Assembly (NCBI RefSeq): GCF_003807585.1
Contig: NZ_RMBX01000014.1
Location: forward strand, 1-64,000
From: Chitinophaga barathri
GTDB lineage: Bacteria; Bacteroidota; Bacteroidia; Chitinophagales; Chitinophagaceae
Reading direction: 5' to 3'
DNA length: 64,000 nt
Part shown: piece by piece, positions 28,090 through 36,144 of the stretch
Layout of the letters: each line of letters begins with the position of its first letter
Numbering within the stretch: the first letter of the stretch is position 1
Notes under the pieces: model-generated
Seen by the model: only the letters and a program-made list of their open reading frames with translations
What the model was told of the DNA's origin: nothing
The model's database searches: none
Made by a program: the position numbers and the translations under genes

Positions 28090-29610
28090 TCATTCCACCA
28101 GTTCCGACGGCCATTCTACCGGGTGGCCCGTCAGCTTCGAAATGGGCATGACTACATTCCTTTTCCCCATATAATCCGTCAGTTCTTTTGCCAGCGCCTT
28201 TGTGATGGCAGGGTTCTGCGCCGCCACATCATTTTCCTCGCCGATATCATCTTTCAGGTTGTAAAGGTGTAATTCCAGTTTCCGCTGATCGTAGATCAGT
28301 TTCCAGTCACCTTTGCGGGCGGCGGAGAAAAAGTGCAGGCCGGGCCCTTCGCCTTGCGTCCAGCGGTGGGGGTAATGCCATACCAGCAGCCGGTCTTTTG
28401 TTTTCAGCGCATTATTTTTAAGGACCGGTAAAAAACTCTGCCCGTCCACCTGCTGTACCATTCCCGGTTTCTTTACACCCGCCATCTCAAGAATACTCGG
28501 GAAAAAATCTTCGATGATCACCGGCTGTGCCGCTACCGTTCCCGGTTTGATCACCGCGGGCCAGCTCACGATCATCGGTTCGCGGATGCCGCCTTCGTAC
28601 ACCGAACCTTTGCCTGCTTTTAAAGGAAGGTTCTGCGTATGCGCGGGCGGAGTACGCGGCGGCGCAAGGCTCAGCCCTCCATTGTCCGACATAAACATCA
28701 CGACCGTGTTTTTTGCCATGCCTTCCCGCTCCAGGTAATCCATGATATCGCCCAGGCTTTTGTCCATGCCTTCCACCAGGCTGGCGTATTTCGCTTCTTC
28801 CGTGCTGAGGCCCTGATCTATGTAATGCTGGTAAAAACGTTTGTCCGCCTCCAACGGCACATGCACCGCGTATTGCGCCATATACAGGAAGAACGGTTTT
28901 TTCGCCGCGCGGTTCTGCTCAATAGCCGCCAGCGCTTTACGCGTAAGTGCTTCGGTGAGAAATACATCTGTGTTATAAAACTCCTCCAATCCCGGCACGC
29001 CATGCGAGGCATTGGCCGCGCCATATTGTTTCTCAGGAAGATAACTCGCCGGGTGACCGGCGGCATGACCGGCAATATTCACCGCATAACCCATCGCCAG
29101 CGGATCGGCGCCGGGTGTGCCGTTTGAGGCGTAATGCGCTTTGCCGCAGTGAATAGTATAATACCCGGCCTGTGCCAATAGCTTCGGTAACGGTGTGGCA
29201 TATACGGTATTGGGAATACCCGGCACGGGGCTCATCCCGTTCAGGTTCCAGTTGCCGGATAGCAGCGTGGAATCCTTTGCGTCCGACCGTTTATCGCGGG
29301 GGTAATTCGTCCAGTTGGTCACTTTGTGACGGGTTACGTTCATGCCCGTCATCAGGCTCACCCGCGTGGGCGTGCACACGGGCGTGGCGTACGCGTTGGT
29401 GAATTTCATGCCCTGCCTGGCCAGCCGCTGCATATTGGGTGTGCGGTAACGTTTGTTGAGCGGGGTGGTTTGCGTCCAGAAAGGCTCGCTGGTATCCTGC
29501 CAGCCCATATCATCCACGAGGAAAACGATGATATTAGGGCGCTGTTGCGCGTTTGCCTGCAAGGCGGAGCAGATCGCCAGGCAGCAAAAAATACGTTTTA
29601 AGCTTATCAT
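28090..29610 (-). CDS. Secreted sulfatase
   Basis: The 506-residue protein has a signal peptide ending QANAQ, metal-binding VDDMGW, the formylglycine signature C79-T-P-T-R, HVPLEA, MFMSDNGG and GGIREPMIVSWP. It is a different subfamily from the sulfatase at 25981: the signature is CTPTR instead of CTPSR and the N-terminal loop (EPFWTQTTPLNKRYRTPNM) differs. Substrate is unknown. Two sulfatases of distinct type in tandem suggest use of sulfated glycans, but no polysaccharide utilisation genes flank them. Confidence 0.92.
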   Translation of the reverse strand: MISLKRIFCCLAICSALQANAQQRPNIIVFLVDDMGWQDTSEPFWTQTTPLNKRYRTPNMQRLARQGMKFTNAYATPVCTPTRVSLMTGMNVTRHKVTNWTNYPRDKRSDAKDSTLLSGNWNLNGMSPVPGIPNTVYATPLPKLLAQAGYYTIHCGKAHYASNGTPGADPLAMGYAVNIAGHAAGHPASYLPEKQYGAANASHGVPGLEEFYNTDVFLTEALTRKALAAIEQNRAAKKPFFLYMAQYAVHVPLEADKRFYQHYIDQGLSTEEAKYASLVEGMDKSLGDIMDYLEREGMAKNTVVMFMSDNGGLSLAPPRTPPAHTQNLPLKAGKGSVYEGGIREPMIVSWPAVIKPGTVAAQPVIIEDFFPSILEMAGVKKPGMVQQVDGQSFLPVLKNNALKTKDRLLVWHYPHRWTQGEGPGLHFFSAARKGDWKLIYDQRKLELHLYNLKDDIGEENDVAAQNPAITKALAKELTDYMGKRNVVMPISKLTGHPVEWPSELVE

Positions 29611-29792
29611 ATCCCCTAAGTTAAAAAGTTATTTGTTCGTAAGCAATCCTTATTATATTATGCAATTATAGAATGTGAAATAATGCCCCGGGATGCTTAC
29701 ATTTATAATGCACCATCCAACCTAACATTTGCGGGCCGGAGCAACCGGTACATGAGCATTTACGTATCCCTAGTCAGCTCAAATACATCTGA

Positions 29793-32423
29793 ATGAGGCA
29801 CATTTTGTTGCTCCTTTTCATGGGGTCATTTCTCACCCTTAAAGCCGATCATATCACCGGCGGGGAGATGTATTATGTCCTGCGTAGCTCTTCGGGGGGG
29901 ATGAATACCTATCACGTTACACTGAAACAATTCAGAAGCTGTTTTACGGCCAACAGGAATTTTTACAACCCTATCTATATCGGCGTGTTCAACCGTATAA
30001 CGGGAGAGCGTATACGGGACGAACAGGTGCCGCTTACCCGGGAAGAAGAGCTGAGCGCCACCAGTACGGACCCATGTATCACACGGCCTCCGCTGATCTG
30101 TTTTTATGTGGGGTATTGGGAATTTGATGTGACACTGCCGGTATCCGCGGACGGTTACCTGCTCACCTCGCAGGTGACGAACCGCGTGGATGGCATCACG
30201 AATCTCGACCCCGGTTATGGCCGCATAGGCGCTACCTACACTGCCGAGATCCCCGGCTCAAGACCGCTCATATCAGCCCCTTCCAATGGCAGCGCACATT
30301 TCACCGGCAGCGACCTGGTGACCATCTGCGCGGAGAATTCATTCAATTACAGCTTCGCCGCGGTAGATCCGGACGGCGATGAACTGAGATATTATTTCTG
30401 CGAGGCCTACCAGACCGTTGGTTATTCCGGCGGAGGGGGAGGCGGTGGCGGTGGGGGCGGCGGAGGGCAGACGAGCCAGCCCGTTGTAGGCCCTCCCTAT
30501 TATTCCCTGCCTTACGGCTCAGGCTTCGCGGGCAGCAGCCCTTTGGGCAGCCGTGTGACCATCAACCCTTCCACGGGCATGATCTCCGGTATTGCGCCCG
30601 GTGTGGGCATTTACGTGGTCACCGTTTGCGTGCAGGAAATAAGGAACGGCGTAGCCATTGCAGTACAGCGGAAAGACCTTCAACTCAATATCACCGGTTG
30701 TACCATAGCGGCGGCCTCATTACTACCGGAATACATGCTTTGCGGCAATACCCAGCGGCTCACCGTGGCGAATCAAAGCAATAGTCCCCTGATCGCATCC
30801 TGGAACTGGGAATTCCGGAACAATGCGGGAGCGGTGGTATACAACTCCTCCCAGCAGGTGGCGGATTATACATTCCCCGCTCCGGGCACCTATACCGTGA
30901 AACTCACGACTAACCGCGGCATGCAGTGCCCCGATTCCACCGAATCATTAGCCCTCGTATACCCCGGCTTTGAACCGCGTTTTTCATCGGCGGGCGCCTG
31001 CATCAGCAAGCCTGTTCTTTTCCGCGATGAGACCACCACCGTATTCGGCACCGTCAATTTCTGGGACTGGGACTTTGGCGACGTAGGCACACAAGTCGAT
31101 TTTTCGCCCGCGCAACATCCTTCATACACCTACACTGCCACCGGCCCGAAAAGCGTAAGGCTTATCACGCATAACACTGTGGGATGTAAAGACACCCTGT
31201 TCCAGACGGTGGAGATACTGGACAAACCGCCTATCCTTCTCTCCTTCCGCGACACGCTCATCTGCCCGCCCGATCCCCTGCAATTACAGGCCGGAGGCCT
31301 GGGCGTTTTCACCTGGAGCCCGACCGTGAACATGACCGGGGCCAATACGCCCACGCCCAGTGTGAACGTAACCACAGATACGAAATATTACGTGGACCTC
31401 AACTATGACGGATGCCTGAACCGCGATTCCGTGATGATACGCGCCGTAAACCGTGTAAGCCTTTCCCTGCCCACGGATACCGTCATCTGCCTGGGAGACG
31501 CCATCACATTGCGGCCCGCCTCGGACGGCCTCCGTTATACCTGGACGCCAGCCGCCAGCCTCAGTAACGCCGGCACAAAAAACCCGCTGGCCACGCCCAC
31601 CGGCAATACCCTTTACACGGTCACGGCATCCATCAGCAACTGCACCGCCACGGATGATATCAACGTAAACACCGTTCCATACCCGAGCGCCTTCGCCGGT
31701 GCCGATACCGTGATCTGTTTTGATACCTTCGCCACGCTGCATGCCAGTACAGACGGCAGCTCCTACACCTGGAGCCCTGTGCTGCCCCGCACACTCGATC
31801 CCCTGGTGCGCCCCCCCGTTACCACCGCCTATATATTCACGGCCATGGATACACGCGGATGCCCCAAACCGTCGAGAGATACTGTACTGGTGGTGGTATT
31901 GCCGCAGGTAAATGCGTCAGTGGGCAGGGATACCGCCGTTGTGCTCGGCCAGCCTTTGCAGCTGAATGCTTCCGGCGGGCAGAACTATACCTGGTCGCCC
32001 GCGGCCGGGTTATCGAATCCTTTTATTCCCAATCCTGTTATTACCTTCAGCTCACCCACACCCGCCATACAATACAAGGTATATGTGCAGGACCAGGCCG
32101 GTTGCACGGATTCCGCTTTTATCAATGTGAAAGTGTACAACACGATGCCGCAGGTATTTGTACCTACCGCTTTCACGCCCAATGGAGACGGTACGAACGA
32201 TTACCTCCGGCCGATCGGGGTGGGCATCAAAGAGATCAAATATTTCTCCATATACAACCGCTGGGGGCAGATGGTATTCACGGGCACTGCAAACGGCATT
32301 GGCTGGGACGGGCGCATCAACGGCACACCGCAATCCACCGGTGTGTATGTATGGCAAGTGAAAGCAGTCGATTATCTCGGCCTGGATTTTTTCCTCACCG
32401 GCACCGCCACCCTCATCCGCTGA
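29793..32423 (+). CDS. Large surface protein with PKD-like domains and T9SS type-B sorting domain
   Basis: The 876-residue protein has a short signal peptide (MRHILLLLFMGSFLTLKA), then DHITGGEMYY, a start common to CHU_C-containing adhesin-like proteins. A run of 13 glycines (30429-30467) interrupts the N-terminal domain at about residues 213-225. PKD/Ig-like repeats follow, with WDWDFGD and several TWSP copies, and the C terminus (VFVPTAFTPNGDGTND to the end) is the gliding-motility-associated CHU_C domain, a type-B signal for type IX secretion. The protein should be exported and retained at or released from the surface; adhesion or gliding roles are inferred from family only. Confidence 0.92.
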   Translation: MRHILLLLFMGSFLTLKADHITGGEMYYVLRSSSGGMNTYHVTLKQFRSCFTANRNFYNPIYIGVFNRITGERIRDEQVPLTREEELSATSTDPCITRPPLICFYVGYWEFDVTLPVSADGYLLTSQVTNRVDGITNLDPGYGRIGATYTAEIPGSRPLISAPSNGSAHFTGSDLVTICAENSFNYSFAAVDPDGDELRYYFCEAYQTVGYSGGGGGGGGGGGGGQTSQPVVGPPYYSLPYGSGFAGSSPLGSRVTINPSTGMISGIAPGVGIYVVTVCVQEIRNGVAIAVQRKDLQLNITGCTIAAASLLPEYMLCGNTQRLTVANQSNSPLIASWNWEFRNNAGAVVYNSSQQVADYTFPAPGTYTVKLTTNRGMQCPDSTESLALVYPGFEPRFSSAGACISKPVLFRDETTTVFGTVNFWDWDFGDVGTQVDFSPAQHPSYTYTATGPKSVRLITHNTVGCKDTLFQTVEILDKPPILLSFRDTLICPPDPLQLQAGGLGVFTWSPTVNMTGANTPTPSVNVTTDTKYYVDLNYDGCLNRDSVMIRAVNRVSLSLPTDTVICLGDAITLRPASDGLRYTWTPAASLSNAGTKNPLATPTGNTLYTVTASISNCTATDDINVNTVPYPSAFAGADTVICFDTFATLHASTDGSSYTWSPVLPRTLDPLVRPPVTTAYIFTAMDTRGCPKPSRDTVLVVVLPQVNASVGRDTAVVLGQPLQLNASGGQNYTWSPAAGLSNPFIPNPVITFSSPTPAIQYKVYVQDQAGCTDSAFINVKVYNTMPQVFVPTAFTPNGDGTNDYLRPIGVGIKEIKYFSIYNRWGQMVFTGTANGIGWDGRINGTPQSTGVYVWQVKAVDYLGLDFFLTGTATLIR

Positions 32424-32454
32424 GCCGCATGCCTTAAATCCTTACTTTCGTGGT

Positions 32455-33327
32455 ATGCGCCAGAAAAATAACCTGCCCGTTATTGGCATTACAGACATCT
32501 GCACACCGCTGAAAGCTGAAGTATTCAGCCTCTTCAGGCATGAGCAGCAGGGAAAGGCCAGCCTTCCGCAGGCGCACAAACACAACTTCTTCATGCTGCT
32601 GGTCGTCGAAAAAGGCGGCGGCACCCATACCATCGATTTCACCACTTACAAAGTGACGCCCCGCTCCGTTTGTTTTCTTGCACCGGGGCAGGCGCACAGC
32701 TGGGAGCTGCATCCGCGCACTACCGGCTTCCAGCTGATGTTCGGCCCCGAATTCCTGTCGGACGGGCCGCAGCAATGGCCTTTCTTTTCTTTCTCCGCTT
32801 CTCCGTTCCTGCAACTTTCCGCGCCGCAGTTTGAAACGGTTATGCAGGAACTGGAAAACATCGAAAAAGAATATGCCCTTGCAGACTGGCTCTCCGTGCG
32901 CATCATCACGCACCGCCTGAAAACCTTGCTGGCGCTACTGGAAAGATATTATGACGTCAAACATCCCTCAGATAACCAGGTGCCCCTGCGCCGCATGGTA
33001 AAACAATTCCTGGAGCTGCTCGAAAAACATTACAGGGAAAATGCGACGGTTGAATTTTATGCGGACAAACTACACGTAACGCCGCAATATCTTAACATCG
33101 TCTGCAAAAAAGAAACAGGCATCACCGCCGGCAGCTGCATCCGCCAGCGCGTACTGCTCGAAGCCAAACGCCTGCTCACACTCACCGGGCAGGATGTGAA
33201 AGAGATCGCTTTTGAACTGGGCTTTTCAGACACTTCCTACTTCTCCCGTTTTTTCCGCCGTTATACCGGCGAAACGCCGGTGGCTTTCCGCCAACACATT
33301 CAGAAAGTACCCGGATCCGCACAATAA
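32455..33327 (+). CDS. AraC-family transcriptional regulator
   Basis: The 290-residue protein has an N-terminal cupin-like sensing domain (about 15-160: KHNFFMLLVVEKGGGTHTIDF, then LAPGQAHSWEL) and a C-terminal double helix-turn-helix domain (about 190-285), including VTPQYLNIVCKKETG and the conserved DVKEIAFELGFSDTSYFSRF. It starts 31 bp after the CHU_C gene and 42 bp before the ankyrin gene, all on the plus strand; its target genes are unknown. The effector could be a small organic molecule bound by the cupin. Confidence 0.93.
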   Translation: MRQKNNLPVIGITDICTPLKAEVFSLFRHEQQGKASLPQAHKHNFFMLLVVEKGGGTHTIDFTTYKVTPRSVCFLAPGQAHSWELHPRTTGFQLMFGPEFLSDGPQQWPFFSFSASPFLQLSAPQFETVMQELENIEKEYALADWLSVRIITHRLKTLLALLERYYDVKHPSDNQVPLRRMVKQFLELLEKHYRENATVEFYADKLHVTPQYLNIVCKKETGITAGSCIRQRVLLEAKRLLTLTGQDVKEIAFELGFSDTSYFSRFFRRYTGETPVAFRQHIQKVPGSAQ

Positions 33328-33369
33328 GCGCCCCTTTCCTTCGTACCTCATCCTTAATTTTACACTGAT

Positions 33370-34050
33370 ATGAAACAGCTCCTTATCATACTCATGCTGG
33401 GCGTTACACCCGCATGCGCGCAACAAAAAAAGGATTTGACGATGAAAGAGACGAACGCGGATAAAAAACTGCTGGCCGCCGCCACAGCAAACGACACTAC
33501 AGCCGTTCAGCGGGCGCTCGCCGCCGGCGCGGACAAAGAAACCCGTGACAATGAAGGAAGGACGCCGCTGATGGCGGCCGTTTACCGCAATCATACCGCA
33601 GTGGCCAGGCTGCTGATCGAGGCAGGCGCTAATGTGAACGCGCAGGACAAGATCCTCAACTCGCCGTTCCTCTATGCAGGCGCGGAGGGTTTTACAGCCA
33701 TCGTACAAATGTGTATGAAAGCCGGCGCGGATTACACCGTATACAACCGCTATGGCGGCTCCGCGTTGATCCCTGCCTGTGAGCACGGGCATGTGGAAAC
33801 GGTGGCCGCCCTGCTGAGCGACCCGAAATTCCCGGTGGACCATATCAACCGCCTTGGCTGGACAGGCCTGCTGGAAGCGATCATCCTCGGCACCGGCAGC
33901 GAGCGCCATATCGCGGTAGTGAAGATGCTGATTGCGGCAGGAGCTAATGTAAATATCGCTGATAAAGATGGGGTTACGCCATTAACCCATGCACGCCACA
34001 AAGGCCAGAAAGAGATCATCCGCCTGCTGGAAGAAGCCGGTGCGAAATAA
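33370..34050 (+). CDS. Secreted ankyrin-repeat protein
   Basis: The 226-residue protein has a signal peptide (MKQLLIILMLGVTPACAQ) followed by about five ankyrin repeats, recognisable from EGRTPLMAAVYRNHTAVARLL, GGSALIPACEHGHVETVAALL and DGVTPLTHARHKGQKEIIRLL. The Cys at position 16 does not sit in a standard lipobox, so cleavage by signal peptidase I after ACA is more likely. Ankyrin proteins mediate protein binding; the partner is unknown. A strong terminator follows at 34091. Confidence 0.9.
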   Translation: MKQLLIILMLGVTPACAQQKKDLTMKETNADKKLLAAATANDTTAVQRALAAGADKETRDNEGRTPLMAAVYRNHTAVARLLIEAGANVNAQDKILNSPFLYAGAEGFTAIVQMCMKAGADYTVYNRYGGSALIPACEHGHVETVAALLSDPKFPVDHINRLGWTGLLEAIILGTGSERHIAVVKMLIAAGANVNIADKDGVTPLTHARHKGQKEIIRLLEEAGAK

Positions 34051-34090
34051 GAAAGTATAGTGTTGACAGATTGGCGTAGGAAAGAAGAAA

Positions 34091-34119
34091 AAGGTTGCTC
34101 CCTGAGAGCAGCCTTTTTT
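34091..34119 (+). terminator. Rho-independent terminator after the ankyrin gene
   Basis: Ten-bp arms (34091-34100, 34106-34115) with one G-U pair and a five-base loop, followed by a T run. It ends the CHU_C/AraC/ankyrin unit. Confidence 0.85.
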
Positions 34120-34134
34120 CGTATATTATAGACA

Positions 34135-34148
34135 ACAAACTAGTTTGT
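34135..34148. promoter_or_regulatory. 14-bp perfect palindrome upstream of a hybrid kinase
   Basis: ACAAACTAGTTTGT is self-complementary and lies 115 bp upstream of the kinase start at 34264. A small stem (TCTCA and TGAGA, 34157-34169) follows. It could be an operator or part of the promoter; TAGTTTG within it resembles a -7 box one base short. Confidence 0.3.
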
Positions 34149-34263
34149 ATAGAAATTCTCATTTTGAGAGAACGGCTCTTATGCGTAAATTTATAAAAGC
34201 AGCCGTATGAACCCAAAGCCCCACTAAATCATTTGATGACGTTCAGTGCAGAATAACCAAAAC

Positions 34264-36015
34264 ATGAAAGTATTTTCGCTCATCGCTTCCATCATCGCAA
34301 CAGGTACGCACGACGACCTCACCGATGAAAAAAAGCAGAGAATACGCATCAACAACGCGCTATGCCTTACTACGGGTGTACTGGCCATTGTTTTTGGGTT
34401 TATCTTCTGGCTGATCACGCACAAACTACAGATACTTATTCCCGCCATCATCGAAGGGCTTGGTTTTTTCTTCATCATTTATCTCAATCATCTTAAAAAA
34501 CACGAAACCGCCGGCATCTGCATGATCAGCTATCATGCCATGTGCGTGGTGTATTTCGGGGTGCTGCTGGGAACGCAGGTGGAAGTAGTGCTGGCACTGC
34601 TGTTTATGATCAGCGCCACCTACCTGGTGTTTAACAAACGGAAATCTATCCTGATCTGTTTTTGTATTACGCTGGGCGGTTTATTCGTCACCGAGTTTTT
34701 CTACTACAGTAATATCATCAAACCCATCGAATTTTCGCATAACGTTACTTTTTTTATCCGCTGGGTATGCATCGCATTTATCCTCACCATCAACACGGTG
34801 TGTATCCTGTTTTATAAAAACACGGCGAACAGCCTGCTGGCCGCTTTAAAAGAAAGATCGAAGGAACTGGAAAAAGCCAATAAGTCAAGAAAGATATTCC
34901 TGCAGGAAACGAGCCATGAGATCAGGAACCCGCTGAACGCTATTTTCGGGATCGTACAGCTGATGCGGCTGGACCTGAAGAACGGCCGGAGCGAAGAATC
35001 CCTGCCCGCGCTGGTGGATAACCTGTACGTGGCGACTTTTAACGTAAAAGATATCATCAACAATGTGCTGGAACTTTCCCGCATCGAAGCAGGGCAGCTG
35101 GATGCGGTGAACCGTAAACATGTGCATATCCGTCACCTGCTGCAGGGCATCACCGGCGTGTATGAATATGTGGCCATTACCAAAGCCGTAGAGATCAAAC
35201 TCACCTTTACGGATATGCCCGATCTCGTTTTTACGGACGATACCAAACTATCACAGATCGTGAACAACCTGTTGCTGAACGCTATCAAATACACCCGCAA
35301 CCAAAGCGTGATCACGATCGACTGCGGCGTGCGGGAAGATAAGTGGTACATCAGCATTACAGACCAGGGCGGCGGTGTGGAGAGCGACAAGCTGAAAACA
35401 ATCTACCATAGCCTGGAAGCGGACAGGAGCTCTTTTATGGAAGGCACAGGCCTTGGCCTGCACATCTCCAGACATTTCGCGGAGCTGCTGGACGGCGGCA
35501 TTACCGTGGACACACTGGCGGGCATCAGCACCACATTCACCGTCGCGTTTCCCGCAAAAGATATCGTAAGCCGCCATACGCCGGCGCCGCTGCGCTCGGC
35601 GCCCATACCGCGGCAGTTTGCCGGTAAAATTATCCTGGTGGTGGAAGACGATAAAATGAACCAGGCCATCCTGCGGAACTTCCTGCAAAACAACGGCGCT
35701 ACCGTAGCCCTTGCAAACAATGGCGTGGAAGGCCTCGACCTCGCCAGGCAGGAAACGCCCCACCTCATCATCCTCGATTCGCACATGCCCAAAATGAACG
35801 GCCGCGAAATGCTCTATCATCTCAAACAGGATGAAGAGCTCAGGAATATCCCCGTCATCATCGCCTCCGGCGACGCCTTTACCGAAACGGCGGACCTGTT
35901 CATCCGCGAAGGCGCCGCCGATTACGTGATCAAACCCATCGAATTCACCGCCCTGCGTCAGCTACTGGACAAACACCTGAACAGCACCATGCTGGTCAAT
36001 CACACCGCTGAATAA
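34264..36015 (+). CDS. Membrane-bound hybrid histidine kinase
   Basis: From the ATG at 34264 (a GTG lies six codons upstream) the product has 583 residues. About six membrane helices occupy residues 35-190 with no sizeable periplasmic loop, followed by HisKA with H218 in TSHEIRNPLNA, HATPase (DQGGGV, GTGLGLHIS) and a C-terminal receiver with D505 in IILDSHMPKMNG. Intramembrane sensing is likely. It is a single-gene signalling unit without an adjacent output regulator. The copB gene follows on the same strand, but 129 bp separate them and a palindrome lies between, so they need not be co-transcribed. Confidence 0.92.
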   Translation: MKVFSLIASIIATGTHDDLTDEKKQRIRINNALCLTTGVLAIVFGFIFWLITHKLQILIPAIIEGLGFFFIIYLNHLKKHETAGICMISYHAMCVVYFGVLLGTQVEVVLALLFMISATYLVFNKRKSILICFCITLGGLFVTEFFYYSNIIKPIEFSHNVTFFIRWVCIAFILTINTVCILFYKNTANSLLAALKERSKELEKANKSRKIFLQETSHEIRNPLNAIFGIVQLMRLDLKNGRSEESLPALVDNLYVATFNVKDIINNVLELSRIEAGQLDAVNRKHVHIRHLLQGITGVYEYVAITKAVEIKLTFTDMPDLVFTDDTKLSQIVNNLLLNAIKYTRNQSVITIDCGVREDKWYISITDQGGGVESDKLKTIYHSLEADRSSFMEGTGLGLHISRHFAELLDGGITVDTLAGISTTFTVAFPAKDIVSRHTPAPLRSAPIPRQFAGKIILVVEDDKMNQAILRNFLQNNGATVALANNGVEGLDLARQETPHLIILDSHMPKMNGREMLYHLKQDEELRNIPVIIASGDAFTETADLFIREGAADYVIKPIEFTALRQLLDKHLNSTMLVNHTAE

Positions 36016-36064
36016 GCCTTCCCTTCTTTTTATATAATTCCTGTTTTCTGTTACATAATTCGTC

Positions 36065-36091
36065 CAAAACCCTTATTTGGTAAGGATTTTG
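36065..36091. promoter_or_regulatory. 27-bp imperfect palindrome upstream of copB
   Basis: Arms 36065-36075 and 36081-36091 match at 10 of 11 positions around a five-base centre. It lies 54 bp upstream of the copB ATG and has no T run after it, so an operator is more likely than a terminator. No regulator gene is adjacent. It does not match CsoR or CopY boxes that I know. Confidence 0.4.
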
Positions 36092-36144
36092 AACATTCCC
36101 GCGTGTATACCTGTTTCATTTTTAATCACCTAACGACAGCAACA

